A stretch of 64,000 nt of DNA from contig NZ_JAPJDO010000006.1 in NCBI RefSeq assembly GCF_026242045.1, forward strand, positions 186,001-250,000, written 5' to 3'. The notes beneath the pieces are model-generated. The model had not been told where the DNA came from. It saw only the letters and a list, made by a program, of their open reading frames with translations, and ran no database searches. This document shows positions 42,538 to 51,195 of the stretch, piece after piece; the stretch's first letter is position 1; the number at the start of each line of letters is the position of its first letter. The DNA is from Mycobacterium pinniadriaticum. Its GTDB lineage: Bacteria > Actinomycetota > Actinomycetes > Mycobacteriales > Mycobacteriaceae. Made by a program: the position numbers and the translations under genes.

Positions 42538-43560
42538 ATGAGTTCGGACCTGCTGGAGGACCTGAGAAAAGCCACCCGTCGCGCGATCGAGTCGGGCACC
42601 CGTGACGTCGTCGACGAACTCGACCTTGCCGCAATGCTCGTCGATCCGAACCACGGCGGACTGGGTATGGGTGACCGGGAGATAGCGCTGGTCGCCGGCG
42701 AACTGGGTGCCGCCGTATCTCCGTCGGCGTTCCTGCCGACAGCCGTCTTGGCTCCCACCCTGCTCGCGTTCGTGGACAACAACGCCTCAGCACTGCTGGT
42801 GTCGCTGCCTGATACGCGATATGCGGTGGCTCTCGATGGGCTGAACGGCGCGCGGGCTGACCACGTCGAATCCGTATCGGCGTCTCGTTCGGCTGATGGT
42901 GGTTGGCGTCTCAGCGGGACAGCCACCGGCTTGACCGCGTCGGCACACGCCGACGCCGTGCTGGTGCTGGCCAATGGTCAGGACGGAGTCGCGCTGCACC
43001 GGCTCGAGGGTGCCGCCGGCACGCTGACCCCCGCCGAGGAGCTCGACTCGGGTCGCGGCTTGGTCGAGATCGCGTTGGACGAGGCGCCGTCGACAATGCT
43101 CGCCGGGCCGGCGATGGCCGTGCCCGCCGCGGAGGCGGCCTACCGCCGGGCTCTGATAGCGCTGAGTGCCGAACAGGTCGGAATCGCTCGGTCGTGTCTG
43201 CACACGACAGTTGAATATGCCAAGACGAGAACGCAATTCGGCGCTCCGATTGGATCATTCCAGGCTGTCAAGCACCGGTGCACCGATGTCTTGCTCGATA
43301 CCGAACTTGCGGAATCAGTTGTGCACCAGGCAATCGAGAGCGAAGCACGGCCCGATGCCGAGCTGGCCTTCGTGCTCGGCACGCGAGCGGCAGTGTTGGC
43401 GGCCGAGACATGCATCCACGTGCACGGCGGTATCGGATTCACCTGGGAGCATTCGGCGCATCGGTATCTGCGACGCGCACGCGTCAACGCCACATTGCTG
43501 GGGCCGCCGGGGCTGCATCGAGATGCGATCGCCGAGTCGGCCGGGATCAACCGAATCTGA
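42538..43560 (+). CDS. Acyl-CoA dehydrogenase, short class
   Basis: 340 aa. The middle domain is reduced and its sequence is Ala/Asp-rich. The C-terminal domain is clear: VEYAKTRTQFGAPIGSFQAVK and VHGGIGFTWEHSAHRYLRRAR, as in the short ACAD subunits at 19857 and 22214. ATG 42538 has CTGGAGGAG upstream. It is the first gene behind operator site 7; the wHTH protein at 43574 follows after 13 bases. Probably a beta-type partner in an alpha2-beta2 ACAD. Confidence 0.84.
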   Translation: MSSDLLEDLRKATRRAIESGTRDVVDELDLAAMLVDPNHGGLGMGDREIALVAGELGAAVSPSAFLPTAVLAPTLLAFVDNNASALLVSLPDTRYAVALDGLNGARADHVESVSASRSADGGWRLSGTATGLTASAHADAVLVLANGQDGVALHRLEGAAGTLTPAEELDSGRGLVEIALDEAPSTMLAGPAMAVPAAEAAYRRALIALSAEQVGIARSCLHTTVEYAKTRTQFGAPIGSFQAVKHRCTDVLLDTELAESVVHQAIESEARPDAELAFVLGTRAAVLAAETCIHVHGGIGFTWEHSAHRYLRRARVNATLLGPPGLHRDAIAESAGINRI

Positions 43561-43573
43561 GGAGGGACAGAAC

Positions 43574-44188
43574 ATGTCCGAAGAGTTGACGATCTTGCGG
43601 CTGGTGGCCATCAAGGGGCGGGTGTCCGCCGACACGGTCGCCTCCAGCCTCGGGCGGGATGTCGACATCGTCCAAGCGCAGATCGACGACTTCGTATCGC
43701 GTGATCTGTTCAAGCTGACCCCGATGGGGTTCCGCATCACACCGACTGGCCGTCAACGATGCGCCGAACTGATCGACGCCGAGCAGTGCGGCGCCGATCA
43801 GGCCGTTGTCAGGGCCATCTACGAGGCCTTCACCGAGCACAACACGGGTCTGAAGCAGATCATCACCGACTGGCAGACACGCGGTCCGGAGCAACCCAAT
43901 GATCATTCGGACGACGACTACGACCGTGCCGTGCTGGACCGGCTGCAGGCGTTGCACCGTGCGGTATTGCCGCTGCTCGACCGGATCACCGGAGTAGCGC
44001 CGCGGTTGAGCCACTACACCCACCGCCTGGTGAATGCCGCCGACGCGGTTGCCGCCGGTGACCTCGGCTACGTCTCCAAACCGATCGTGGACAGCTATCA
44101 CACGGTGTGGTTCGAACTGCACGAAGATCTGATCGGATTGGCCGGGCTGACCAGGGCCGACGAAGCGGAGGCAGGACGCGGAACGTGA
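43574..44188 (+). CDS. Winged-helix protein of a PpdK-associated family, function unknown
   Basis: 204 aa. The N-terminal 60 residues form a small winged helix (LRLVAIKGRVSADTVASSLG and a wing MGFRITPTGRQRC). The remaining helical domain contains His/Asp pairs (PNDHSDDDYDRAV, APRLSHYTHRLVNAAD). A protein of similar size lies beside ppdK in M. tuberculosis (I recall Rv1126c), which suggests a functional link to the PpdK-like enzyme at 40016. It could be a regulator, but DNA binding is not proven. ATG preceded by GGAGGGA. Confidence 0.7.
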   Translation: MSEELTILRLVAIKGRVSADTVASSLGRDVDIVQAQIDDFVSRDLFKLTPMGFRITPTGRQRCAELIDAEQCGADQAVVRAIYEAFTEHNTGLKQIITDWQTRGPEQPNDHSDDDYDRAVLDRLQALHRAVLPLLDRITGVAPRLSHYTHRLVNAADAVAAGDLGYVSKPIVDSYHTVWFELHEDLIGLAGLTRADEAEAGRGT

Positions 44189-44949
44189 GCGCCGTCGTTC
44201 GTGTCGAGCATGTCGGCACCGTTGCCCGGCTGCTGCTCGACTCGCCCGACAATCGCAACGCGTTGTCGATCCAGCTCCGCACCGAATTGTTCGAAGCGCT
44301 GCGGGAAGCGGCCGTCGATGACGATGTCCGCAGTATCGTCATCGGGCACACCGGACCCGTGATGTGTGCGGGCGCCGATCTGAAGGAGGCGAGCAGCGGG
44401 TCTGCGCCGGTGGGAACTCCAACCGTCCGGGAGATTCTGGTCGAGATCTGGCGCTCACCCAAGCCGGTGGTCGCGGCCCTCGGCGGTGTCGCACGCGCCG
44501 GCGGCCTCGGTTTGGTTGCCGCGTGTGACGTCGTTATCGCGGCCGAGCCGGTGACCTTCGCGTGCACCGAGGTGCGGCTCGGGGTGGTGCCCGCGGTCAT
44601 CTCGGCCGTGATGCTGCCGCGGATGGCGCGGGCGGCGGTTCATCATCTCTTCCTCACGGGTCTGCCGGTGTCGGCACAGTGGGCGCGCGATGCCGGGTTG
44701 GTGGATGTGGTCGCGCCGGCCGGCCGTCTCGAAGACGAGGTGCGTCGCATCACCGACGCATTCGCGAAGGCAGCCCCGGGCGCGCTGGCTGCCACAAAGC
44801 GACTGACGCGCAGCGAATCCGCGATCGCCGGTTTGGAAGCCGATCTCGGCGAGCTCGAAATGCTTTCGGCCCAGTACTTCTCGGCGGAGGAGGGACGTGA
44901 GGGCATCGCGGCATTCATGGAGAAGCGTCCGCCCGCCTGGCTGCGCTGA
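44185..44949 (+). CDS. Enoyl-CoA hydratase/isomerase
   Basis: 254-aa crotonase. ARLLLDSPDNRNALS, the oxyanion segment MCAGADLKEAS, GVARAGGLGLVAACDVVIA and CTEVRLGVVPAVIS are present. The last segment holds one Glu at a normal catalytic place. GTG 44185 overlaps the preceding stop by 4 bases, so it is coupled to the winged-helix gene. Likely hydrates a 2-enoyl-CoA made by the ACAD of the same operon. Two hairpins follow the stop. Confidence 0.86.
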   Translation: MSAVVRVEHVGTVARLLLDSPDNRNALSIQLRTELFEALREAAVDDDVRSIVIGHTGPVMCAGADLKEASSGSAPVGTPTVREILVEIWRSPKPVVAALGGVARAGGLGLVAACDVVIAAEPVTFACTEVRLGVVPAVISAVMLPRMARAAVHHLFLTGLPVSAQWARDAGLVDVVAPAGRLEDEVRRITDAFAKAAPGALAATKRLTRSESAIAGLEADLGELEMLSAQYFSAEEGREGIAAFMEKRPPAWLR

Positions 44950-44990
44950 GCGAAGGTGCCCACTTCGCGCGTCTGCCGCTCGGGCGGCAG
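44950..44990 (+). terminator. Two tandem hairpins after the hydratase gene
   Basis: GCGAAG (44950-44955) pairs with CTTCGC (44963-44968). CTGCCGC (44973-44979) pairs with GCGGCAG (44984-44990) around a TCGG loop. They lie immediately after the stop codon in a convergent gap of 205 bp. No U-tract follows, as is common in actinobacteria. The rest of this gap holds no recognisable gene. Confidence 0.5.
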
Positions 44991-45154
44991 GCCTGTCTCA
45001 GCCGTCCGGAAGTCGAGACCGGCGACGGATTATCGGCGGGACACAGCGTGCTGGCGCGTCGCGGTCCCGATTTAGGCTGCACGCCGTGTCGATGCAGGCC
45101 GTCGTTGATCTGGGTGAAAGAGCCGCCACCACCCGGCAACAGGCTATGCCGCGG

Positions 45155-46651
45155 TTACGTCGGTTTCGGCAGGCTCTTCGCATGAGCCACCCGTCTTTCC
45201 GCCTTCCTCCGCTCCCAGCCCAGGTACGCCTTGAGGCAGCCGGTCAGGCCGGTGGGGTACGGCGGTGTGATCAGCTTGGCGAAGCTGAACGGCAGCTTGC
45301 TCGTCGTCACCGTCCGCAGGTGGGTAAAGGTGTCGAAGCCGGTCTTACCGTGATAGGCGCCCGAGCCGCTGTGCCCGACGCCGCCGAACGGGGCTGCCAT
45401 CACCGCGCAGTGCAGGGCGAAGTCGTTGACCGACACTCCACCGCTGAGCGTTCGTTCGCGAAGCGCGTCGAAACCCCGGCCCAGTGGTCCGAACCAGTAG
45501 ACGGCCAGCGGCGACGGACGCCGGCTGATGTAGTCACACACCTCGGCGATGTCGTCGTATGGCAATACCGACAGCACCGGCCCGAATACCTCGTCGCCGG
45601 CGATGCGCATGTCGTCGGTGACGCCGAGCAGTACCGTCGGTGGCATGCGCCGACGGGCTCTGTCGAGCCGGGTCCCGGTGTCGAGCACCGTCGCACCGTG
45701 CGTGCGAGCATCGTCGATCAGGGCCGTCACGCGCTCGAAGTTCTTGTCGTCGACGATGCTGACCATGCCGGCGGGGCCCTCACACGATGCAGCCTTGCGG
45801 CCCTGCTCGATTGCCGCAGAGACGAACTCGTCCAATTTTGCCCGCGGAACGAACGCGTAGTCGGGGCAGAGGCAGATTTGGCCGCCGTTGGCGACACGCG
45901 CGGCCATGACGCGTTGCGCCATCGCGGGTATGTCGGCCTCCGGCGCGATGACGGCGGGGTTCTTGCCACCCAACTCGAGTGTCACGGGCACCAGGTTGCG
46001 TCCCGCGGTGGCAGCCACGAGCGCGCCGACCCGAGGTGATCCGGTGAAGAACAGATGGTCGAAGGGAAGCGCGCTGAACGCGGCCCCCACTTCGGCGCCT
46101 CCGGTAACGACCGTCAGTTCGGTTGGGTCGAAATAGGCGGTGACCTTGGCCGCGAACAGGTCCGCCGTGCGCGCGGTCACCTCAGAGAACTTGATCATCA
46201 CGCGGTTGCCGGCCGCGAACGCCGAGGCAGTGGGCTGAACGACCAGGCTGATCGGGAAGTTCCACGGCCCGATGACACCAACGACTCCCAGTGGCTTCTT
46301 CTCGACGACGGTGGGCATTCCCATCAATGTGCTGGAGCGCACGCGCTCGGGGCGCATCCACGACTCCAGCTTCCGTCGCGTGTTGGTCAGGTCGGGCAGG
46401 ATGCCGGCGATCTCGGACAGCAGATTCACGCCGTGTGGACGATTACCGAAGTCGGCGTTGAGCGCCGCCGAGAATTCGTCAGCGTTCTCCGTCAGCAGCA
46501 GGACGAGCCGGTCGATCCGGTCGCGGCGTACCGCGGCCGACGGTGCGTCGGAGGCCAGAAAATCCGACCGCTGCGTGTCGAGAAGGGCCCGCAGCGCGGT
46601 GGCATTCCCGTCGGCTGTCGTGGGCAGCGATCGTAGGATGTCACGGGACAT
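45155..46651 (-). CDS. Aldehyde dehydrogenase (coniferyl-aldehyde-dehydrogenase-like)
   Basis: 498-aa NAD(P)-dependent ALDH. Cofactor and catalytic motifs are IGPWNFPISLVVQP, FTGSPRVG, the catalytic Glu in VTLELGGKNPAV and the catalytic Cys in NGGQICLCPDYAFV. The shortened C-terminus and GQxCxxPDY motif are typical of the CalB/class-3-like group. It would oxidise a terpenoid or fatty aldehyde to the acid before CoA activation; this is inference from context. ATG 46651 follows GGAG; it overlaps the CtaG-like gene by 11 bp. Confidence 0.86.
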   Translation of the reverse strand: MSRDILRSLPTTADGNATALRALLDTQRSDFLASDAPSAAVRRDRIDRLVLLLTENADEFSAALNADFGNRPHGVNLLSEIAGILPDLTNTRRKLESWMRPERVRSSTLMGMPTVVEKKPLGVVGVIGPWNFPISLVVQPTASAFAAGNRVMIKFSEVTARTADLFAAKVTAYFDPTELTVVTGGAEVGAAFSALPFDHLFFTGSPRVGALVAATAGRNLVPVTLELGGKNPAVIAPEADIPAMAQRVMAARVANGGQICLCPDYAFVPRAKLDEFVSAAIEQGRKAASCEGPAGMVSIVDDKNFERVTALIDDARTHGATVLDTGTRLDRARRRMPPTVLLGVTDDMRIAGDEVFGPVLSVLPYDDIAEVCDYISRRPSPLAVYWFGPLGRGFDALRERTLSGGVSVNDFALHCAVMAAPFGGVGHSGSGAYHGKTGFDTFTHLRTVTTSKLPFSFAKLITPPYPTGLTGCLKAYLGWERRKAERRVAHAKSLPKPT

Positions 46652-47540
46652 GAGACTCCGTCCGCGGGGTGGACAGGCGCTGCGCATCGATTGTTCTGAG
46701 CAGCGGCAAGCTGACGGCGGCGCAGGTGAGGACCATCAAGACACCTCCGAGTCGCTGGTCTGCCGCCGCTGAAATACCCAGCGGGATAGGGTGAGTCATG
46801 AAAGGCGAAGGAAGGAACAGGGCAGCGAGTCCGAGGATCACGGCGACCTCCTGGCCGATGATCAGCGCGCCGCGCCGGATCCGGTGCGGCACGACCCCCG
46901 CGGCCAGCAGGATCGCCGCCCAATAGCTCGTCCCGATGACGAATGCCGCTGCGACGAGCCATTCCGGCACCGCGGCCGCGTGGCCCCCACGGTCGTGCAC
47001 ACCCGGTAGATGCAGGGCGACCAGGAACCCCACGTAGAGGGTGAGGCCAACGAATACTGCTGCGATCCACGGCCCGGAACGCATACGTGTCCGCGGGCGC
47101 TCGCCTCGGCGGAGAACGGAGAGCGCCAGTAGCGGTGCCGCAACCAGCACGACCTCGAGCGCTGCCATCGCAACGAGGTGTGAGCGCAGCGCCAGCGCAC
47201 GTATCGGATCGGACGCGACCACGGCGATCAGGCTGACCACAGCGACCGCCGCGGGTGCCCTGGCGCGGGTAGCCGCCCACCACGCGATCGCGACCGCCGC
47301 CACCACGGAAAAGACCGCCAGCATTGTCGTCCAATGAATTTGGGTAGTACTTGGTTGGTGATGCGGCATGTCGTCCATGCCGGGCATGTTGTGCATCGCC
47401 GGTGCTGCATGGCCGCTGCGCAACAGAATTACGCCGACGGCCACGGCGACCGCGACCTCGGCACCGGCGGCGCCCCACAGCCCTGGTGACAGCCGCAGCT
47501 CTCCATTGGACCTCGCCGGGTAGGGAGTCGTCACGATCAC
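46641..47540 (-). CDS. CtaG-like (cytochrome c oxidase assembly) membrane protein
   Basis: 299 aa with about seven hydrophobic helices, resembling the CtaG/CaaG membrane protein family. A His/Met-rich loop after the first helix (MHNMPGMDDMPHH) looks like a copper-binding segment. A role in copper handling or oxidase assembly fits the family but not obviously the neighbours. GTG 47540 overlaps the preceding SDR stop (GTGA), and its end overlaps the ALDH start, so it is translationally coupled in a four-gene operon with the LDI-like gene. Confidence 0.72.
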   Translation of the reverse strand: MIVTTPYPARSNGELRLSPGLWGAAGAEVAVAVAVGVILLRSGHAAPAMHNMPGMDDMPHHQPSTTQIHWTTMLAVFSVVAAVAIAWWAATRARAPAAVAVVSLIAVVASDPIRALALRSHLVAMAALEVVLVAAPLLALSVLRRGERPRTRMRSGPWIAAVFVGLTLYVGFLVALHLPGVHDRGGHAAAVPEWLVAAAFVIGTSYWAAILLAAGVVPHRIRRGALIIGQEVAVILGLAALFLPSPFMTHPIPLGISAAADQRLGGVLMVLTCAAVSLPLLRTIDAQRLSTPRTESHVP

Positions 47541-48319
47541 GGGTTCTTGATCAGTGCTGGTAGGCGTCGCTGCGACACCGTGCGGGACAGCAGTGCGGCC
47601 AACTTGGATCCCTTGCCCACGAGCGCCTGCGTCTTGCCGGCGGCGAGTGCGTCATACCCCCCGCGGGCGACCTCGGCGGGTGAGCCCGCCTTGTTCTTCT
47701 CGAACATATTGTGCAACAGCGACTTCTGGCTGAATGTGTCGATTCCACCGGCCTGGGCGAATTTGGTCTGGGTGGCACCGGGAGTGAGGCAGGTGACCGT
47801 CACACCGAAGGGTTTCAACTCGGCGGCCAACGCGTACGTGAACGTGTTGACGTAGGACTTGCTTGCGCAGTATGACGCCATCCGTGTTGACGGCACCATG
47901 CCGGCGGTCGAGCCGACATTGAGGATTGCTCCGCGGCGCCGCTCCTTCATCTCGCGCCCGAACAACATCGAGGTCATGGTCAGCGTGGTGATGTTGAGCT
48001 CCAGCATGTTCGTGACCCGTTCCGGGGAAAGGTCGACCGCATCCCCGAAGCACGCGAAACCGGCATTGTTGATCAGCGTGTCGGGGAACCAGTCGTCATC
48101 ACGCGTCCACTGCAGGAGTTGCTGGGCGGCATCGGCTTTGGAGAGGTCCATCTGCAGGGTCTCCAGCCGTGGTGCCGAGAAGGCGAATTCATCTGCGAGT
48201 AGATCGAGCTCGTCCTGAACCAGGCTCACTGCGAGCACGCGGGAGCCGTCCTCGAGGAACAGCTTGGTGAACTCCTTGCCGATACCGGACCCGGCGCCGG
48301 TCACGATGACCTTTTTCAT
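47537..48319 (-). CDS. Short-chain dehydrogenase/reductase
   Basis: 260-aa classical SDR with VTGAGSGIGKEFTKLF, INNAGFACFG and the catalytic SYCASKSYV (YxxxK). The substrate-loop region LTPGATQTKFA and a basic C-terminus are like DltE/YqjQ-type SDRs. It likely oxidises an alcohol; with the neighbouring ALDH it could form an alcohol-to-acid pair. ATG 48319 is preceded by TAGGAGGATCG. Same operon as the LDI-like gene, 46 bases downstream of it. Confidence 0.85.
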   Translation of the reverse strand: MKKVIVTGAGSGIGKEFTKLFLEDGSRVLAVSLVQDELDLLADEFAFSAPRLETLQMDLSKADAAQQLLQWTRDDDWFPDTLINNAGFACFGDAVDLSPERVTNMLELNITTLTMTSMLFGREMKERRRGAILNVGSTAGMVPSTRMASYCASKSYVNTFTYALAAELKPFGVTVTCLTPGATQTKFAQAGGIDTFSQKSLLHNMFEKNKAGSPAEVARGGYDALAAGKTQALVGKGSKLAALLSRTVSQRRLPALIKNP

Positions 48320-48365
48320 CGATCCTCCTATCGATACGGATCTGTGGGAATTACGCGTCAGGAAC

Positions 48366-50285
48366 TCAAATCAAAGGCGCCAGTGAGACTTCGGTTCGTC
48401 CACCCAGGTCGACTGCGAGCCGAGCTGTTCCGTGGTCATCGGCGGCCACCTCGTCCGTAGTGGCTCCGGTGACGCGGTATCGCCGGTTCGGGACGAGCCG
48501 TTCGATGCCGAGCTGCACTCGCGCGAAGTGGTCTCCGGGATGCAGTACCGTACGGAGATCGGAGCCGTCTGTGTGCGCGGCCGCCACCAGCACGTCGGGA
48601 TAGGCGACGTCCTGGAGTACCGGACCGGTCAACACCGCAGCGCCGGGTCCGTCCGCGATGAGCGCGCGGTGCCCTCCGGGCGGGCTGAAGTGTGCAAGCG
48701 CCAGCATTGCGTTCATGTTGGTGGACAGCCCGTCATACCAGCGCGCGCCATGTTCGTCCCGAGGTGGTGACTGGCGGTCCAGCGACCCTGCCAATAGCGT
48801 GAACAGTTCGGTGTCACCCATCTCGGCGGCGGCCCACATCACCGGCGCGAATGCACCGAGGTGGGTCTTGTGGTAGTTCCCGGTGTCGATGGCGTCCCAC
48901 CCACGCAAGACGATTGTCGGCTCTGGGCCGGTCGTGTCGATGAATTCGCGGCGCACGATCGCCCAACAGCGTTGTGCCAGTTCAGGGTCGAACGCATGAA
49001 GCATGGTTGCCAGGCCGCAGTCGGCCATTGTCGACGTGAGCATGGGGATGGTAATTCCCAGCCGTGCCGACCGGATGGCGGTGACCCGGCCGTCGGGGGT
49101 GATGAACTCGTCGTAGAGCCTGCGTCGGAAGTCGGCGCCGATCGAGTCGACGAACGTCGTGCCGTGCAGTCGGTCTGACAGCATCAAAGTGTTGATCCCG
49201 GTCATGTTGCAGGCGCTGTAGATCCAATTCGGTTCGCACGGGAACAGCGTCATTCCGGAGCGCTGCATGTTCCGGTGCACGGCGGCGCTGACCATATCGT
49301 GTGTGTAAGGCCACGTGCGCTTGCCGAGTCGGAACGGCAGTGCGCCGCCGCGGCGGTAGCGATCGTCACCGGTGTTGGATTCGTAGGCACCGAGCATGAC
49401 TCCGAGGTAGCCCGACAGCATGATGTTGTCGCGCTTCATCGGGTCCCAGTCGAGACTCAGATTCCCCCAGGTTTGTTCGAAAGCCCAGTAGCGCCATACT
49501 GCGGGCAGCGTCAGTTTCTCGATCAGATTTCGTTGTGCCGCCGACAGGTATCCGTGGAACGACGGCGTGTGATGCAGCTGTGCAATCGCCAGCGCGTACT
49601 GGCTGAAGTTGAGTTGATAACGAAGGGCGGATGTCTGAAACTGGTCGATCCGGTCGAACCCGTCGAAGCGATCCAGGGGTTGCAGGGCGCGGTCCAGTAA
49701 CGAACGCAGCGTGGCGAGTTGGAGCTGTGACAGTTCGGCGTTCACCGATGAGCGGGACCTCGCGTCGACACGTGGAACACGGGCGAGGTACTCGGCGCGG
49801 GTGTGCCCCCGATCCTGCGCAGCCCGGAAGGCACGCGTGCGGGCGATGGTTCCGGCCACGGCGGCACCGGCGACCAGTGTGGGAACAGCTGGTAGCGCGC
49901 CCCTGCAGGTCTTGCGCCCGTGGTTGGCCTGGCGTCGCGCGTCGAGCGCCGCCACGAGCCAGATCAGTGGTGGACCGATGATGTTGCCGCTCCCGAACCA
50001 GGCGACCAGCGAGCCCAGGAAGCCGGTGAGTGTTCCCACGAAGCGCAGCGGGTTCCGGGTGTAGAGATAGCCGGCTCCCGGCGCGAACGCACCGAGCGCG
50101 AGAGCGCGCGTGCCGGGGCGCCGCCCGAGGATCACCGTTACGGTGGCGGTGGCGAATGTCAATCCGGCGACGATTCCGGTCCGGCGTAGCAACGCACGCA
50201 CGGCGGGCCCGTTGGGCCGAGTCGGCACCTCGAGCTGGTAGCCGACGTCGGTGTCGTGGTCATGATCGACATCGGATGCGGTCAC
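48366..50285 (-). CDS. Linalool dehydratase/isomerase-like protein with N-terminal membrane segments
   Basis: 639 aa from GTG 50285. Hydrophobic segments near residues 31-55, 62-110 and 125-145 precede a large helical domain resembling linalool dehydratase/isomerase (LinD/Ldi): WGNLSLDWDPMKRDNIMLSGYLG, then FPCEPNWIYSACNMTGIN. The two Cys (350 and 359) are nine residues apart, as I recall for LinD Cys171/Cys180. LinD converts linalool to geraniol and myrcene, so a tertiary-allylic-alcohol isomerase or hydratase fits the Atu context. Unlike LinD, which has a signal peptide, this form is membrane-anchored. The GTG is coupled to the small ORF upstream. Confidence 0.78.
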   Translation of the reverse strand: MTASDVDHDHDTDVGYQLEVPTRPNGPAVRALLRRTGIVAGLTFATATVTVILGRRPGTRALALGAFAPGAGYLYTRNPLRFVGTLTGFLGSLVAWFGSGNIIGPPLIWLVAALDARRQANHGRKTCRGALPAVPTLVAGAAVAGTIARTRAFRAAQDRGHTRAEYLARVPRVDARSRSSVNAELSQLQLATLRSLLDRALQPLDRFDGFDRIDQFQTSALRYQLNFSQYALAIAQLHHTPSFHGYLSAAQRNLIEKLTLPAVWRYWAFEQTWGNLSLDWDPMKRDNIMLSGYLGVMLGAYESNTGDDRYRRGGALPFRLGKRTWPYTHDMVSAAVHRNMQRSGMTLFPCEPNWIYSACNMTGINTLMLSDRLHGTTFVDSIGADFRRRLYDEFITPDGRVTAIRSARLGITIPMLTSTMADCGLATMLHAFDPELAQRCWAIVRREFIDTTGPEPTIVLRGWDAIDTGNYHKTHLGAFAPVMWAAAEMGDTELFTLLAGSLDRQSPPRDEHGARWYDGLSTNMNAMLALAHFSPPGGHRALIADGPGAAVLTGPVLQDVAYPDVLVAAAHTDGSDLRTVLHPGDHFARVQLGIERLVPNRRYRVTGATTDEVAADDHGTARLAVDLGGRTEVSLAPLI

Positions 50286-50413
50286 TTGAGGCTCCGGTTC
50301 GAGTCCGGCAGTCCCCACTGCGCTGTCGCCGGGGCCGTCGGTGCGTTCGCACTGCGTCGGAACCGCCGTAGCACGCTCCCAACGAGCGCCCCGACAAGGA
50401 CGCAGCACGCCAT
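50282..50413 (-). CDS. Small 43-codon ORF coupled to the LDI-like gene
   Basis: ATG 50413 has a very good GGAGGT 8 bases upstream. The ORF ends with TGA overlapping the GTG start of the LDI-like gene (GTGA, 50282-50285). The N-terminal half (MACCVLVGALVGSVLRRFRR) is a short hydrophobic stretch with a basic end, so a small membrane peptide is possible. The alternative is a longer LDI reading frame from GTG 50408, which lacks this spacing. It may serve only as a translational leader. Confidence 0.45.
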   Translation of the reverse strand: MACCVLVGALVGSVLRRFRRSANAPTAPATAQWGLPDSNRSLK

Positions 50414-50433
50414 GTGAGGACCTCCGTGATAGT

Positions 50434-50450
50434 CGGACCTATGTGGTCCG
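50434..50450. promoter_or_regulatory. Palindrome CGGACC-N5-GGTCCG, probable TetR operator
   Basis: A perfect 6-bp inverted repeat with a 5-bp spacer in the 125-bp divergent gap between the LDI operon and the TetR gene at 50539. It is unrelated to the TAACC-N-GGTTA motif, so this block probably has its own regulation by the adjacent TetR. Confidence 0.5.
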
Positions 50451-50538
50451 GGCCAACTCTAATACCGACGCGTGACGTCGGCAATAGCCTTCGCGTGCCG
50501 ATCGCGGGCCTTAGACTCAGGCCGGCGAAAGGAGGTCG

Positions 50539-51195
50539 ATGGCGATCGAGTCGAACCGAACCGGGGCCGGCGGGCTGGAGACCCGACCGGTGACGCGCAA
50601 ACCCGGCGCCGGCCGGCGACGTGATCCCGCGATCGACGGACGGTTGCGGCAAGCGGCTCGGATCCTGTACGCGCGCGAGGGTTGGGCTGGGTTCCACTTC
50701 GACGGAGTAGCCAAGGCCGCGGGTGTCAGCAAGGACGCGGTGTACCGGCGCTACCCCGATGCGGAGACGCTGTTGTTGGACGCACTGTCCGACGACAGCG
50801 TCCCGATGTTGGCCGAGGACATGCCCGTAAAGGAGGCGCTCGTCTCGTTCGCGCGTGAAGTCTTTGTCTACTTCGCCAGCGGCAACGGCCATGCGAACCT
50901 GCGGGTGCACGTTGACGGCGCATTGTATCCGAACGTGTTGCAGCAGTATCGAAGTCGGGTCGTTGAACCACAGCTGAGCCAGGCGGTCGGCGTGTTGGAG
51001 CGCGGGCGCCAGAGTGGTGAGCTGCACCCCGACGCCGACCCGACCGTGATCATGGAGGCGCTCGGCGGTGCGGTCATGGTGCATGCGCTGGCGACGGCGC
51101 ATCTTGGTGAGGACGCGGCGCCGAACCCGGAGACCATGAGGGTGCTCGAGGGATTCGTTCACCAGCTCCTCTATGGGCACGTGGCTAGACCTTGA
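50539..51195 (+). CDS. TetR-family transcriptional regulator
   Basis: 218 aa with AAAGGAGGTCG before the ATG. The DNA-binding domain (about residues 28-85) has FHFDGVAKAAGVSKDAVYRRY. The C-terminal domain is helical with RVHVDGALYPNVLQQYRSRVV. It is divergent from the LDI-like operon, with a palindrome between them, and is therefore its likely local repressor. It overlaps the convergent SDR gene by 11 bp at the 3' ends. It could also be a candidate for the main regulon. Confidence 0.84.
   Translation: MAIESNRTGAGGLETRPVTRKPGAGRRRDPAIDGRLRQAARILYAREGWAGFHFDGVAKAAGVSKDAVYRRYPDAETLLLDALSDDSVPMLAEDMPVKEALVSFAREVFVYFASGNGHANLRVHVDGALYPNVLQQYRSRVVEPQLSQAVGVLERGRQSGELHPDADPTVIMEALGGAVMVHALATAHLGEDAAPNPETMRVLEGFVHQLLYGHVARP

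Noticed and set aside
50286..50408. N-terminal 41 residues of the LDI-like protein read from GTG 50408
   Set aside because: The GGAGGT ribosome site fits ATG 50413 of another frame, and that ORF ends on GTG 50285, giving a cleaner coupled start.
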